Notes under the pieces: model-generated
Seen by the model: the letters and a program-made list of their open reading frames with translations, nothing else
The model's database searches: none
What the model was told of the DNA's origin: nothing
Position numbers and translations under genes: made by a program
DNA from: Mesostigma viride
Taxonomy: Eukaryota > Streptophyta > Mesostigmatophyceae > Mesostigmatales > Mesostigmataceae
Reading direction: 5' to 3'
Assembly: GCA_009746045.1 (NCBI GenBank)
Contig: RPFO01002351.1
Span: 1 to 55,772, forward strand
Length of the DNA: 55,772 bases
Shown: one piece after another, positions 30,640-40,796 of the stretch
Position numbering within the stretch: position 1 is the first letter of the stretch
Layout of the letters: every line of letters begins with the position of its first letter

Positions 30640-32900
30640 AAGTACTGTACATGTTTATATGCTGATTCAAGCGCCGATCCAGCTGCATGATTACCACTGG
30701 TCCACAAATGGTTGCAAACTTGCAACCAGCTAAAATTTTCTTGGCGCTGACGATGTGGCCACTAGCATCGAATAGCCATGGGATACAACTCAACGATGGT
30801 TTTCAAGGAATCGTAATCGAAGGGAAGAGCTCAACCGGACCTCGAATGTGCATGCTAAAAATTGGATCCAGTCTTAAGGGGACATGACACATCGGAATTT
30901 TTTGGCGCCAAAAAATTCGCGCCGGTACCCACGGACCGTGAAATTGTGGTGCACAATGCGCCCACCTCGTGCGGAGGTGGCCATGGCGACGTGCGTTTCG
31001 TAAAAATTTGCCTAATCGGCCAGGCGACAAGCAAAAAATGTACGCCGGTGGTTTTAAACGATGTACTAGTATGATGTTTCATAGCCAGATATGCACAATT
31101 TGAAAAGTCGGTGCCTTTCTTAATCCAGATTTGCACGGGGGTCTAATCCGAAAATCTGGCCGCATATATTAATTTAGAATGCGTGCCTGCGACGGTAGAA
31201 TTTAAGATTTGTGGGTTATATTGATGCAGGAAGAAGCGTTTAGTAATGGAAACCGTGAAAACATCCTAAGCGGCTTCGATCTGCGGCCATTTCCCGTCAT
31301 TTCTGAAATGATATCGTTCAGGCCTGCGCGATCCGCGGTCAAGCCATCCATGGCTGGCTGGCTGTCTCGCGCGCCTGGGTAGGAAATAAAGCCGGCCGTG
31401 GTACGTTCATTTGCCGCATGTCACCGCCCAGTCTGTTTGCGCTCTAAATGTTCCTGGCATGAAGCTTTGGCGCCGATTCCGGGTGTTCTTGCTATTTTGT
31501 TCGCCACTTGTTGCAGTTGCGCTATCTGATTTTCCGCAGGTTTCAATGTTTTGCCTTATGCTGCGTATGCCATGCTTCTTAAAGCTAGCAAGAGTTGATC
31601 GGGCAGTTTTGCGGCTCTGCTACACTTTGTTTTATGGAGTTTTTCATATGGTTGACATTGTATATTGCGTAGTCAAGGACCCTAGCTGCCTGGGAGCGGC
31701 ATCAACGTTGCAAGGAGCTGGCGAGCTCATAAACGCTTGTCTTGGCTCTTCAGCCTGCTGGAAAACAAGGTGTGAAGTTGTAGGGAAGGTGAGCATGTGT
31801 GATATAGTTATCTCCTTCCTATATGTTTTGCTTCCATTAAACATGGCTGGGGCTTCCTAGATGATAAGGATCAGGTGCTTATTATGACAATATTAAAGGA
31901 TGGCCCTTTTATCCTTTAGCATCATGACTGGGTATTAGCTATGAGGTGATTCCCGCAAGTGGTCATGCCTGCTTGCGTAATGATTTAAGAGTCGGTGGAT
32001 GTCTTCTTCAAGCATCTAGCATTTGCTTTACGTGCTTCTGCCCAATTTGCAGGGGGCAAGCTTAGGAATGTGCTTATGGTGTCCCTCATGCCACGGTGTA
32101 CCAAGCATGCAGGGTGGCAGCTATAACATGATGTACTAAGGGCAAACTAGCTCAGAATGACCTGGGATTTTGTGGCAAGCTTTTTAACATCATAAATGAA
32201 TTAATTTGACTTGGTTTGGCCCAGTTGGTGGTGGGCTAGGGTGTAATAGGTCTGGTGTTTGTGCTCATAACGGATTTTCTGTCATTTTTTTTTTGCATGT
32301 TTACACCAATCAACATGAGTAAACGTGCTCAGAATGAGCTCAAACTTTGTGAGAGTGAAATTCCCACCCTAGGCCTAGTATAAATATCATCACTGGAATT
32401 TTTGCATGTGTCTACTATTTGATTTATTTTTTTAGGACCAAAAAAATACGTGTTTTGGGCTAAACCCTATAAATAGTCTAAACGTGCTTATTTTGTGGTC
32501 CTGAGTAGCCAGATTTATTTGCAAGGGTGGGGATTCTAGGAAAATATGTGGTTTGGTCACTTTTGGTTTGCCCAGTCTCCTAGGAAAAATCGGCAAAAAA
32601 TAGCGTCTTTTTCTATTTTTAGCTCATAACTGGGTCATGCTGGGGGGTAGTACCACCCCCAAGTGGCTGGAATTTTTTTTTTTCACATATTTATGGTTTG
32701 GAAGCATAACTGGATTTTTATCCCATGCACAGGTCTGTTTTCCAGAAAAGTGCACTTTCAATGTGTCATGTCCCCTTAATCCTTTCACTGGCACTCAAAA
32801 GTTAACCCATCGGTCTCAGCGCCGATGACGTTAGCAGATGTCAAACAACTTGCTTGCACTTGAATGCTTTAATACTACGCGTAAGAGTTTGACAACAACG
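30640..32900. other. Intergenic stretch; one palindromic E2F-like site
   Basis: No supported gene. A frame at 30687-30887 reads plausibly (HGIQLNDGFQGIVIEGKSST) but has no recognisable family and stops early. The 149-aa frame at 31411-31860 shows no domain. A-T-rich, intron-like sequence dominates 31860-32800. Confidence 0.4.
30895..30918. promoter_or_regulatory. Perfect 24-bp palindrome with overlapping E2F-like sites
   Basis: The centre TTTTTTGGCGCCAAAAAA contains TTTGGCGC on both strands, the E2F-DP consensus of plants and algae. A third TTTGGCGCC lies near 31465. No clear gene start is adjacent, so function is only suggested. Confidence 0.35.
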
Positions 32901-32913
32901 CGGCCTTGTCAAG

Positions 32914-34563
32914 CTACCGTACAGGTCCCCTTATGCCTGCATTGGCACAATGACCCTGTGCAGGCGCCTCTTGCGCTGACCGCTGCCCCGCCAGCTGCGC
33001 CCGCCTGTCGGCCCCCCCTTGCCTCCTTTGGGTGGCATTGGACCTGAGGCGATGAACCACCCTGGCCAGGAGCGACAGGGTGGTTGCAGGCCCTGATGCC
33101 AGACCCGGTGATGAGGCCGATGACCCCTCGGGCGCAAGCACCAGTACTGGCATCCGCTCCACTGGCATCAACGGCGCCTGCTTCATGGCGGGTGCTGGCG
33201 CCAGCTCGAAAGGCGCTGCTGCCATCTGCACCGCGATGTCACTCAGCAACCGCAGGGAGCGCAGGCCAATCATCACGTCTGTGTCCATCGCGGTTGCCCA
33301 CCCCTCCTCATCCTCCTGCCCCGGCGCTTGCTCCTGGGGTTGCTCGGCATGCACCACCACTGGCACCCGTGAACCCTCCACCCCCTGCGCTAGCCACCCT
33401 GCCTCTTCGAGCATCAATTGCCGCCGCGCCCCAAGCCGTGTCTGTATGCAGCCGGTGTCTTCCGCGCCACCCCTTTGCCTGGTGGCTATTTCCTCGTTCT
33501 GCTTGGCGGCGCATGGCCAGGGAAACCGCGCATCCACGCTGGCGTCGCGCTGTGATGGCGGCGTGTAGTTGTCGTCCTCAGGGTCCCTGTCCCATGCCCA
33601 GTCCTCACCCCAGGGTGCGGGCCGGCCCAGGGCATCAGGCATGTGGCTGTAGCGACGGGCACACCCGCTCGCCGGTACCCCTGCCATGGGGGACGTGGGG
33701 GTGTCCAGGGTGCCGTCATGGCCCGCCGTCGTGCTGCCCAGACTGGTGGGAAGGGGCGAGGGTACGGGGGACAGGTGTAGGGTTTCTGGGCGGGCATGTG
33801 CTTGCATCCCCGCGGGAAGGGCCACCGCCACGCCCTGATCTTCCTGTTCCTGTGATAACTGTCGCTCCTCTTCCTGCGGTTGTTGATGCTGTCCTTGTAA
33901 TTGTTGTTGCCGCCGTGCCTGTAATCCTTCCACTTGCTCGTGTGTGGCTCCTCCCTCGTCTCCGTTTGCGGGCGCCAGCAGCAGCCCCTTCTGTTGGCGG
34001 CGGCGCTTGGCCTCTGCCGGATCACCCCAGGCGGCGTCCTCTGCTGCACGCAGCAAACGGCCCAGCGGTTCGCCCTCGTCCCGAACACGCTTGCTGCTGG
34101 TGCCCGGCACGTGGAGTGTGTCCGCGGGGAGCAGCGGGGCAGCAGCGGCCGTGACGGCAGCGGTGGCCTGCGAGGGAGTAGCTCTGACAGCAGGGACCGG
34201 GGAGGGGGTGGAGGTCCCCACAGGGTCAGCGTGCAGTTTGGAGACCACGGCGCTAAGGGGATGGACGTTGCAGTACGCGCAACTGCTGTCGGGACTTGTT
34301 ATGGTAGGGGTCACGCACGGGGAGTCTTCACATAAGCGGCTCGCGGCACCCACTGGATGCATGTCCACATACAGCTGGCGCAGCGAGTAGGGGCAGGAGC
34401 TCGGGCGGGGCGCCAGCTGGCAGTGGCGGGCAGCAGATGGCTGGAGCACCATGGCGGCTGGCATGGGGAGATTTGGGGGCCGTTGGGAGGCCTGAGATTG
34501 TGCTTTGGGAGATATAGGGTGATGGAGCGCAGTAGCCCTTTTCTTTATGGGAAGAATAAGCAT
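32914..34563 (-). CDS. Hypothetical low-complexity protein, about 550 aa
   Basis: Frame open from 34599 to a stop at 32914; the first ATG is at 34561-34563, and several internal Met codons could be the start. I do not recognise it. It is Ala/Pro/Gln-rich and probably disordered, with a basic stretch (EAKRRRQQKGLLLA) that could be a nuclear signal, a Gln/Glu-rich coiled region (LQARRQQQLQGQHQQPQEEE) and Pro/Ser-rich linkers. The opposite strand is also open for 356 codons (33084-34154), so high GC alone could explain part of the openness. A long poly-G/GGGA tract lies just upstream. Real coding status is uncertain. Confidence 0.4.
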   Translation of the reverse strand: MLILPIKKRATALHHPISPKAQSQASQRPPNLPMPAAMVLQPSAARHCQLAPRPSSCPYSLRQLYVDMHPVGAASRLCEDSPCVTPTITSPDSSCAYCNVHPLSAVVSKLHADPVGTSTPSPVPAVRATPSQATAAVTAAAAPLLPADTLHVPGTSSKRVRDEGEPLGRLLRAAEDAAWGDPAEAKRRRQQKGLLLAPANGDEGGATHEQVEGLQARRQQQLQGQHQQPQEEERQLSQEQEDQGVAVALPAGMQAHARPETLHLSPVPSPLPTSLGSTTAGHDGTLDTPTSPMAGVPASGCARRYSHMPDALGRPAPWGEDWAWDRDPEDDNYTPPSQRDASVDARFPWPCAAKQNEEIATRQRGGAEDTGCIQTRLGARRQLMLEEAGWLAQGVEGSRVPVVVHAEQPQEQAPGQEDEEGWATAMDTDVMIGLRSLRLLSDIAVQMAAAPFELAPAPAMKQAPLMPVERMPVLVLAPEGSSASSPGLASGPATTLSLLARVVHRLRSNATQRRQGGADRRAQLAGQRSAQEAPAQGHCANAGIRGPVR

Positions 34564-34668
34564 GTGTCTTTGCCTTGATGATGAAATGCCTGCGAACACT
34601 GTTGAAAGGAGGAAATGGTGTCAAAGGAGGGAATGGGGATGGAGGAAGGGGCAGAGAAAGAGAGGGAA

Positions 34669-34709
<41 letters not shown>

Positions 34710-34869
34710 GGGAGGGAGGGAGGGAGGGAGGGAGGGAGGGAGGGAGGGAGGGAGGGAGGGAGGGAGGGAGGGAGGGAGGGAGGGAGGGAGGGAGGGAGGG
34801 AGGGAGGGAGGGAGGGAGGAGGGAGGGAGGGAGGGAGGAGGGAGGGAGGGAGGGAGGGAGGGAGGGAGG

Positions 34870-34940
<71 letters not shown>
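34669..34940. repeat. Poly-G, (AGGG)n and (AG)n compound microsatellite
   Basis: G40 at 34669-34708, then (AGGG)n to about 34874 with two AGG slips near 34820-34840, then (GA)n to 34940. The strand is purine-only for 270 bp. Reading frames across it are artefacts. Confidence 0.97.
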
Positions 34941-34943
<3 letters not shown>

Positions 34944-34979
34944 GACGGGAGGTGGAGGCACAACAACCCAGGGCAAGGC

Positions 34980-36460
34980 ATGATAGGGTCAGCAACTCAA
35001 GCCAACATGACAGGCAGTTGTTCAGGTCCAGCCCCAGGTGTAAAACAACGTATGGTCGACAGAAAAGTATTCATCCGTTGCGTTGACGAGACCAGGCAGG
35101 CATCCGATGATGCCGTTGGTGGCTTGAAGGAAAGCTCTTGGGGATTGAAACAAGTGCCTGACCCTAAGGCAAAAGTTTCCAATCCAGACAAGATGGGATG
35201 GACTCAGAGATCCCACCTTGTTTTGTTTGAGGAATAACGTTGTATGTAGCACTAGCAAGACTCTTGCCCCAGTCCTAGAAGACGCAGCACATTAGTAAGA
35301 GGAAACGTGCCACCGCCTGTCACTACTGTGGGATAGAACCATCAGGCATTTTAACAGCCATGTTTAGACCCCTTTTCACAAGTGCCACGGTGTTGATGAC
35401 GAAAGAACAGATCGTGCGCTGCAAGTACGCGGCCGCAGGAGCTTCTAGGGTAAGGCAGCGGTGGCACGGGTTACAACGATCCAAGGTACTGACCGTCTGT
35501 CACTGGAAGAAGGCAAGAGAGGACTCCGAGGGTGCGACCTTCGAATAGCGTTGCCGGATTACCAAAGATATCTGCTCCTGCGAGAAAGGAAACCATCCAA
35601 GGGCTCGAGGCAATGCCGCAGTTAGTGCCTAAACTGCCAAGAAGAATGCCGGACACGGCCATTTTCAGACTCCTATCTTGTTTTAATGGAACGACAGGCG
35701 CGATCCATGAAAGAAGAAACGGCATCTCTAGCGCAAGAAGCCACCGCCGAACGAAGATTTGAATCGTATATAGGCACGAAGGGGATACAGCAGACGAGTT
35801 CGGCATCCCGGCTGTCCACCATAGTTGATCCATCTTCACTTACTTGGGGTCAAGAAGGCGCTTCAAAATACGTTTCCTGGGCCGAGGCGACTGGCGATCG
35901 TGGCCCGTGGGTCTACCTCAGACCTGCGTTGCGCGATGGCGGGTGGGACGAGATGGGCAGGAGAAGCTCCTTGCAGTTTTTTCTTGTGGTTGGCAAGGGA
36001 AGCTAGGCCGCAACCGCGTCAAATCGACCGCGGATACTTTGGCGGAGTATCGACGAATAGAAACCAGGACGACGTTATTACCGCGACTCTTTCTTTGTTT
36101 TCATTGGGTTGCCAATAACGTAACGCTCCCGCTGAAAAAACGCGTTTGCCGTCAGGAAGATCTTTATCGTCCTTCTGGAAGCTTCGGGCGTCCCGCGCCA
36201 GCCGCTTTCACCTCGCGCTGTCGACAAACGTTAAAAAGCAGCCAGAAAGCCGTGCGGCGGCATTTTGCGATCCTGTGGCCTCACGCCCGAGTCCATCGCC
36301 TCCGCTTTCCCCGCACCGGGCCCACACCCTGCTACTTCTGTACATCTCTGAAAACATGGTGAGCATCACCACGTGAAGGCGCAGCCATGGCTCCGCTTTC
36401 TTAGCCGCATCCAAGTAGAATATTTTAGATCTATGCGCACGACCGTATCAAGCCTTTTTT
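34980..36460 (+). other. Possible short coding segments, unassigned
   Basis: Frames at about 34980-35237 (ends HLVLFEE) and 35686-36006 (106 aa from ATG: MERQARSMKEETASLAQEAT, then SLTWGQEGASKYVSWAEATG, RGPWVYLRPALRDGGWDEMG) have more ordinary amino-acid composition than their surroundings, but no known domain and no supporting splice pattern that I can establish. They might be exons of one plus-strand gene. Confidence 0.25.
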
Positions 36461-36689
36461 TCTCCGTCTCATTCGTCCGGCTCTCAAGGCATCGTCTTGC
36501 CAGTCGTTTAGCTTTTATACGCCGGCTTTAAACTTTGCTTTGAGAATGATCTGTCATAGTGATGACAAAAGTTGGCTGTGCGGATGCTAACTGTTGACGC
36601 CTTTTCCGATCCTCCTGCCCCCGGAATGTTGTTCGCTTTGCCCTTTTTCTTGTCCTTGGATTTGTTTACTCTGCTGGCAGCTCTCAACC

Positions 36690-37262
36690 ATGGTAACTGC
36701 CGAGCACGCGCTGGAACTTGCGGGGGGCATCGGAGCACACAAGGCGCCGATACCACACTCATCATTCCGACATCAGTACCGCTTGAGTTTCCGCGACCTC
36801 GAGTTCCCAGAGGGATGGAAGCGCAATTTCCTCGTGTTTCGTAACAATCAAGACAATGGAGACAAGGCGATTCCCCGCCCGTTGGAACGTCTCAACTTCA
36901 GAATCTACGTGCTGCCTGAACAAGAAAACCGTGCATCGGCGCCCGAGGGCAGCCAGCCCTGGAAATGGGCCAAAATTGACCCATCATCCTCGATCCCGGC
37001 TTTGTCAGAGCAGCCACCATCTGGCCTGGCAGAGTCCGAGCAGGTCCCAGCTGCGGTGCAAGAGCCAGAGCAACCGCGTCCCGTGGTGGTAGTGCCAGAG
37101 GCGGTGCAACGCAAGAGGCTTTTAGTGGCCGGGAACACATTGGACCGGCCGGCCAGGCAAGGAATCAAGCGGGCAAGGGAGTCGGCGAGCATTGAACATG
37201 CGGAGGCGCTGCTGGCGCCCGCGACCCCCACATGTACCGAGGAGAGCGGCTCATGGCACTAG
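36690..37262 (+). CDS. Hypothetical 190-aa protein
   Basis: ATG at 36690 in a good context (CAACCATGG) to TAG. Not recognised. The N-terminal 80 residues look folded (FRHQYRLSFRDLEFPEGWKR, NFLVFRNNQ, PLERLNFRIYVLPEQEN). The rest is Pro/Glu/Ala-rich with a short basic segment (GIKRARES). The frame is open 32 codons further upstream, but that sequence is Cys/Leu/Pro-rich and unlikely to be coding. No neighbour shares its strand closely. Small single-exon host gene or element-derived ORF; moderate doubt. Confidence 0.4.
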   Translation: MVTAEHALELAGGIGAHKAPIPHSSFRHQYRLSFRDLEFPEGWKRNFLVFRNNQDNGDKAIPRPLERLNFRIYVLPEQENRASAPEGSQPWKWAKIDPSSSIPALSEQPPSGLAESEQVPAAVQEPEQPRPVVVVPEAVQRKRLLVAGNTLDRPARQGIKRARESASIEHAEALLAPATPTCTEESGSWH

Positions 37263-38310
37263 CTCCTTTTCTCCAAGCATGCTGCCTGCGCCCTCTCTGA
37301 TAATCCACTGGCGTTGGGGGGATGTTATCTGGATGGCCGCAAACTCGGTGGCCTATGTAAGGAGCCGTGCCTTCTCTATCACGGCCCACGGCCGGTGATT
37401 GTTCGACATGGATGCTGAAAGCACGACATCCGAGGCATATCAGCGGCGCAGAAAGTCGAGGTTGCCGCTGTAGCCTCTTGGCAATAAAGTCATTGGAAAA
37501 CAGTTGGTCCTCTGCCAGACCACTTTAATGTCCATGGGCCAAGATTATATGCTTGGGATCAGGGATTGGCCTGACAAGGTACAAACTATTGATGTTATAT
37601 TTGTGAAGACTTGGGAGACGGGTAAGAAGTGCTCGATCCGTTTTTTCTTTTCTTTTTGTCACCCCCTTAACAGCCAGCAAGTGGGTGTGTATTTATGATG
37701 CAGCTTTAGGTCCAGTGCAGGTTTGGAGCATTGAGGACCCTGCCCAGGGCGCGGTGTGGTGCCCCTTTTGTACTTAATGTGAGTGGCAATTTAATTGGAT
37801 ATTTTGCTTATTAGAAAATTTATGCTTAGAGCGAGCTTAGCGTGGGGTGGGAAGGTGTCGGGACCTCTCTCCCATGATGCCAAGGTCCGATCGAAATTGT
37901 AGGATAATATGTAATAGGCATGGATGCCTTGCAACTATAACAGCAATCAACAGTAATTTAATTTCAACACAATGATTTCAAGTCATCAACGAGACAATCG
38001 TGCGTTGTGTTGCCGTCTGCATGTCATGGCCCCTTTAACACAGACATGCGATCAGCGCAAATAAATTAATCCTTGCACTGACATGCAGCTAGCAGACCAG
38101 CCACACTGACTGAGAGGGCCACTTGCAATTAATAATTAGAAATTTTGACACACACGAACCGCATCACTTGGGTGTACCATGCAATATATCAAGGAGGAAA
38201 CCAATATATTTCAATACCTGTACACGACGAGGGTCCCGAGGGCCAAATTTAGCTAGCTCATGCTAGCTTCTCTCACTGCCGCATGCAAGTGGGCAGGACA
38301 CACTGATCAA
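37263..38310. other. Intergenic stretch without supported genes
   Basis: Nothing identified; AT-richer with short TTAATTA-type runs near 38126-38140 that may be the decayed tail of the minus-strand ORF1 relic to its right. Confidence 0.45.
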
Positions 38311-38319
38311 GGGCTCTCT

Positions 38320-39130
38320 CTGCGTCATGGTGAAGGACCAACTGTGGGTGCAATACAGCTAGATGTACGTGGGCTAACACATGTGAAGCGGACACGTAGG
38401 CTATAAAGGTGAGGTGCGATCAAGACATAGGCCTTCCCACAGGCTAATGGCCACAATAAGCTGAGCCAGGGCTCGGGCATGATAGTCATGAGCCAGGGCT
38501 TGTCCATGATAAAGTCAACATTGCAAGTAATGCCATTCCATGCAGCAGCATTAAAAACCTGATTTCGTTGTACAGGGGGGGGGGCGGGGGAGCCCGACGG
38601 GTCTGCCACAGATTGTTGTCATAAAAGGTCCCCGCCCCGCCAGTATAATCCTTGGGGTTCTCAGGGGAGGTCTTGCGGCGGCTATATAGTCGGGCTACAG
38701 GTCGCAGCGCTTCTGACTGCTTGGTAGGCATCAGGTCATATAGTACAGCGACCAGGGGGGGTTGTTCCAGCAAGTTGCGACCAGAGAGGGACATGGATCT
38801 CATGGTGGCGATGTGGTTGAAGGTGATCGAGGACCACGGGTGGGGCCCCATGGCCTTATTATTTTGAGACTAGGGTAGGCGGTGGGCCCTCTGCAATGTC
38901 ACTAAAACTTGCAGCTCAAATTGCGCGAGGAGTTGGTCCTAGAGGCCTCCAAGGAGAATGTCTGGGTTCTACCCCGGCTTCCTGTCCAAGAACTCCTGCG
39001 GGATGACCTGGCAGCGGCAACACTCGCGGTCGCTGGCATCACGGTGCTTGTCGTCCACTAATCTCCTGGAGCTTGGTGGCGATGGTGGCGGCGGTAGAGG
39101 CTGGCACCAAGGCAGTTAAGTTATAATGGA
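38320..39130 (-). pseudogene. Decayed ORF1 of the LINE-like family, copy 4
   Basis: On the minus strand, TAATIATKLQEI matches copy 1 ATASTTDAIATKLQEL. After a frameshift, RECCRCQVIPQEFLDRKPG matches RECRVVLRRFPQKPGE. Then DQLLAQFELQVLVTLQRAHR with LP follows, aligned to the GCHRLP segment, then ITFNHIATMRSMSLSGRNL aligned to the LLTFISPEDKQRFLSRRKRL segment. Three in-frame TAG codons and at least two frameshifts are present. The copy is clearly older than copies 1-3. It is 5'-truncated near 39130. Confidence 0.6.
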
Positions 39131-39286
39131 ACTGCCGGGATCATTTGTTGTAACTAACTAAGCATGCTAACATGTAACCAAGTGAACAGTTGAACAACCA
39201 AGCATGTGGCTAACTGACAAACCAACAACCATCAGAGAGATACTTAATCCATGTTGCTGTCCACCTGATACATTCCTAACCACTCC

Positions 39287-39883
39287 TGCTTGCCCCCTTA
39301 CCCCGTTATACCCCCTTGCCCCGTTGCCCCCTTGCCCCCTTGCCCCCTTGCCCCCTTGCCCCCTTGCCCCCTTGCCCCCTTACCCCGTTGCCCCCTTGCC
39401 CCCTTGCCCCCTTGCCCCCTTGCCCCCTTGCCCCCTTGCCCCCTTGCCCCCCCTGCCCCCTTGCCCCCTTGCCCCCTTGCCCCTTGCCCCGACGCCCCCT
39501 CGCCCCCTGGCCCCCTCGCCGGCCCCCTGGCCCCCTTGCCCCCTTGCCCCCTTGCCCCTTGCCCCTTGCCCCCTTGCCCCCTTGCCCCTTGGCCCCCTGG
39601 CCCCCTCGCGGGCCCCTTGCCCCTTGCCTCCTTGCCCCCTCGCCCCCTTGCCCCCTTGCCCCCTTGCCCCCTTGCCCCCTTGCCCCCTTGCCCCCTTGCC
39701 CCCTTGCCCCCTTGCCCCCTTGCCCCCCCTGCCCCCCTGCCCCCTTGCCCCCTTGCCCCTTGCCCCCTTGCCCCGACGCCCCCTCGCCCCCTGGCCCCCT
39801 CGCCGGCCCCCTGGCCCCATTGCCCCTTGCCCCCTTGCCCCCTTGCCCCTTGCCCCCTTGCCCCCTTGCCCCCTTGCCCCCAG
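39287..39883. repeat. C-rich minisatellite array A (TTGCCCCC/TTGCCCC)
   Basis: About 600 bp of 8-bp TTGCCCCC with 7-bp TTGCCCC variants, interrupted by two blocks of the GACGCCCCCTCGCCCCCTGG type near 39485 and 39770. Because neither strand of the unit contains a stop in any frame, all six frames are open. Confidence 0.97.
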
Positions 39884-39889
39884 GTTGTA

Positions 39890-39975
39890 AAATACGTGTG
39901 CGGGGTATAATACGTGGACTTAAAATACGCGTATTATACGTGGGGGTATAAAATACGCGGTGGTAAAATGCGCGA
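39890..39975. repeat. TAAAATACGCG-type short repeats flanking array A
   Basis: Six variants of TAAAATACG(C/T)G within 85 bp, including the palindromic core ATACGCGTAT. Two further copies flank the left edge of array B at 41224-41246. Confidence 0.7.
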
Positions 39976-40167
39976 CAGTTTTTGTGGTCCAATTGTCAGT
40001 CACCCAATTAGCACGCTCCTTGATGATGGTCATGCAGTTATTACAACTGAAATTTGGTGTATATGCTTATTTATTAACATCTTCCATTTATGCCCTGCAA
40101 TCCTATCTGATTATGATTTGTTAAATGCAGGGGGGAGCATGCTGCAACGGGAATAGTAAGGATTCAA

Positions 40168-40796
40168 TTAATTAATTGATTGTAAGGAAAGCCATCCACT
40201 ATATAATGCATGAGATGACATAAGACACAACTTCCGAGAAGGAGGGGTGACGTGCCCTCCTTTGTACTGGATCATGCCGGCCACCATCTGCTTGAAAGAG
40301 GCGCTCTCAGCCGCATTGAAGGCAATGCCGTTCTCGATAAAAATTCGGCAGCCAGCAGCTGGACACCTTTCTCGTCGACGGGAACCAGCCATTTGGTGAT
40401 GCTCAGCTGGCCTTTGCTGGGAACCGACGACAAGTCAGCCGGCGCAGCCCCTCCCATCTCCGCCATTGCCCTGTTCAAATTGTGCTGCTTCTTGGCGTCT
40501 GACTGCTGCGACTTGTTGTTTTACATCCTGAGAAACTTGCTCCGGATATTCGGTGGAATTTTGTCGCAGGGTAACATCCCTTCCCCTGCGATTCCGGCAA
40601 AGTGTGCACGGACTCGGAATACGCTGATTGCCCCCGCCCCGTATGAGAACTTCTTGTTGCAAAATGAGCAGAACTTATTCGACACAAACTGCGTTTTGTT
40701 ACTAACAGCATCTGTGACTGCTTCTTTCTTCTCGAGAACGAAATCCCATTCAGGCCCTTTCTTCCTCATGGCTGCAAATCGAAAATGGCTGCACAC
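40168..40796 (-). pseudogene. hAT transposase N-terminal fragment with BED finger
   Basis: DNA-binding N-terminus of a hAT-family transposase. The first frame (40796-40521) has GPEWDFVLEKKEAVTDAV, then a BED-type finger: KFCSFCNKKFSYGAG, RVRAHFAGIAGEGMLPC, and IPPNIRSKFL. It stops and continues one frame away (QVSQDVKQQVAAVRRQEAAQ), then in a third frame (40392-40168) with ENGIAFNAAESASFKQMV and YKGGHVTPPSRKLCLMSS, the conserved hAT stretch before the catalytic core. Introns or frameshifts could explain the frame changes. The catalytic domain and dimerisation region are missing. It lies between C-rich arrays A and B. Confidence 0.65.

Larger units (their letters stand above)
27780..30640 (-). 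mobile_element. ORF2-bearing LINE (5'-truncated) interrupted by nested insertions
   Basis: On the minus strand it runs from the ORF2 C-terminus (30591-30010), through a 3' UTR (30009-30002, resuming at 27871-27811) with the hairpin CACGTGACTGCGTCACGTG at 27810-27828, to a (TTAA)n tail at 27780-27808. The 3' UTR is split by 27872-29988, flanked by the 13-bp duplication GGATGGAATGGAT at 27859-27871 and 29989-30001. Rejoined, it matches the intact relic at 25598-25690. It is a candidate for the autonomous partner of the ORF1-only family, but RT catalytic motifs are not in the window. Confidence 0.75.

Noticed and set aside
33084-34154. 356-aa plus-strand ORF opposite the 550-aa minus-strand ORF
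   Set aside because: Likely shadow of GC-rich sequence; composition is Pro/Ala/Arg-rich with no ordered segment.
34328-35237. Ser/Pro-Leu and Arg-Glu-Gly repeat ORFs across the poly-G/GGGA tract
   Set aside because: Translation of microsatellites in several frames; no independent coding evidence.
38320-39060. Idea that TAG is read as Gln because all in-frame stops in this fragment are TAG
   Set aside because: Alignment with the LINE ORF1 family shows that one TAG replaces Glu (KPGE) and that frameshifts are also present; it is a pseudogene. Clear ORFs elsewhere end at TAG normally.
39204-39992. Pro-rich (plus) and Gly-rich (minus) ORFs of 146-228 aa
   Set aside because: They translate the TTGCCCCC array; the unit lacks stops in all frames, and the same peptide cycles in every frame.
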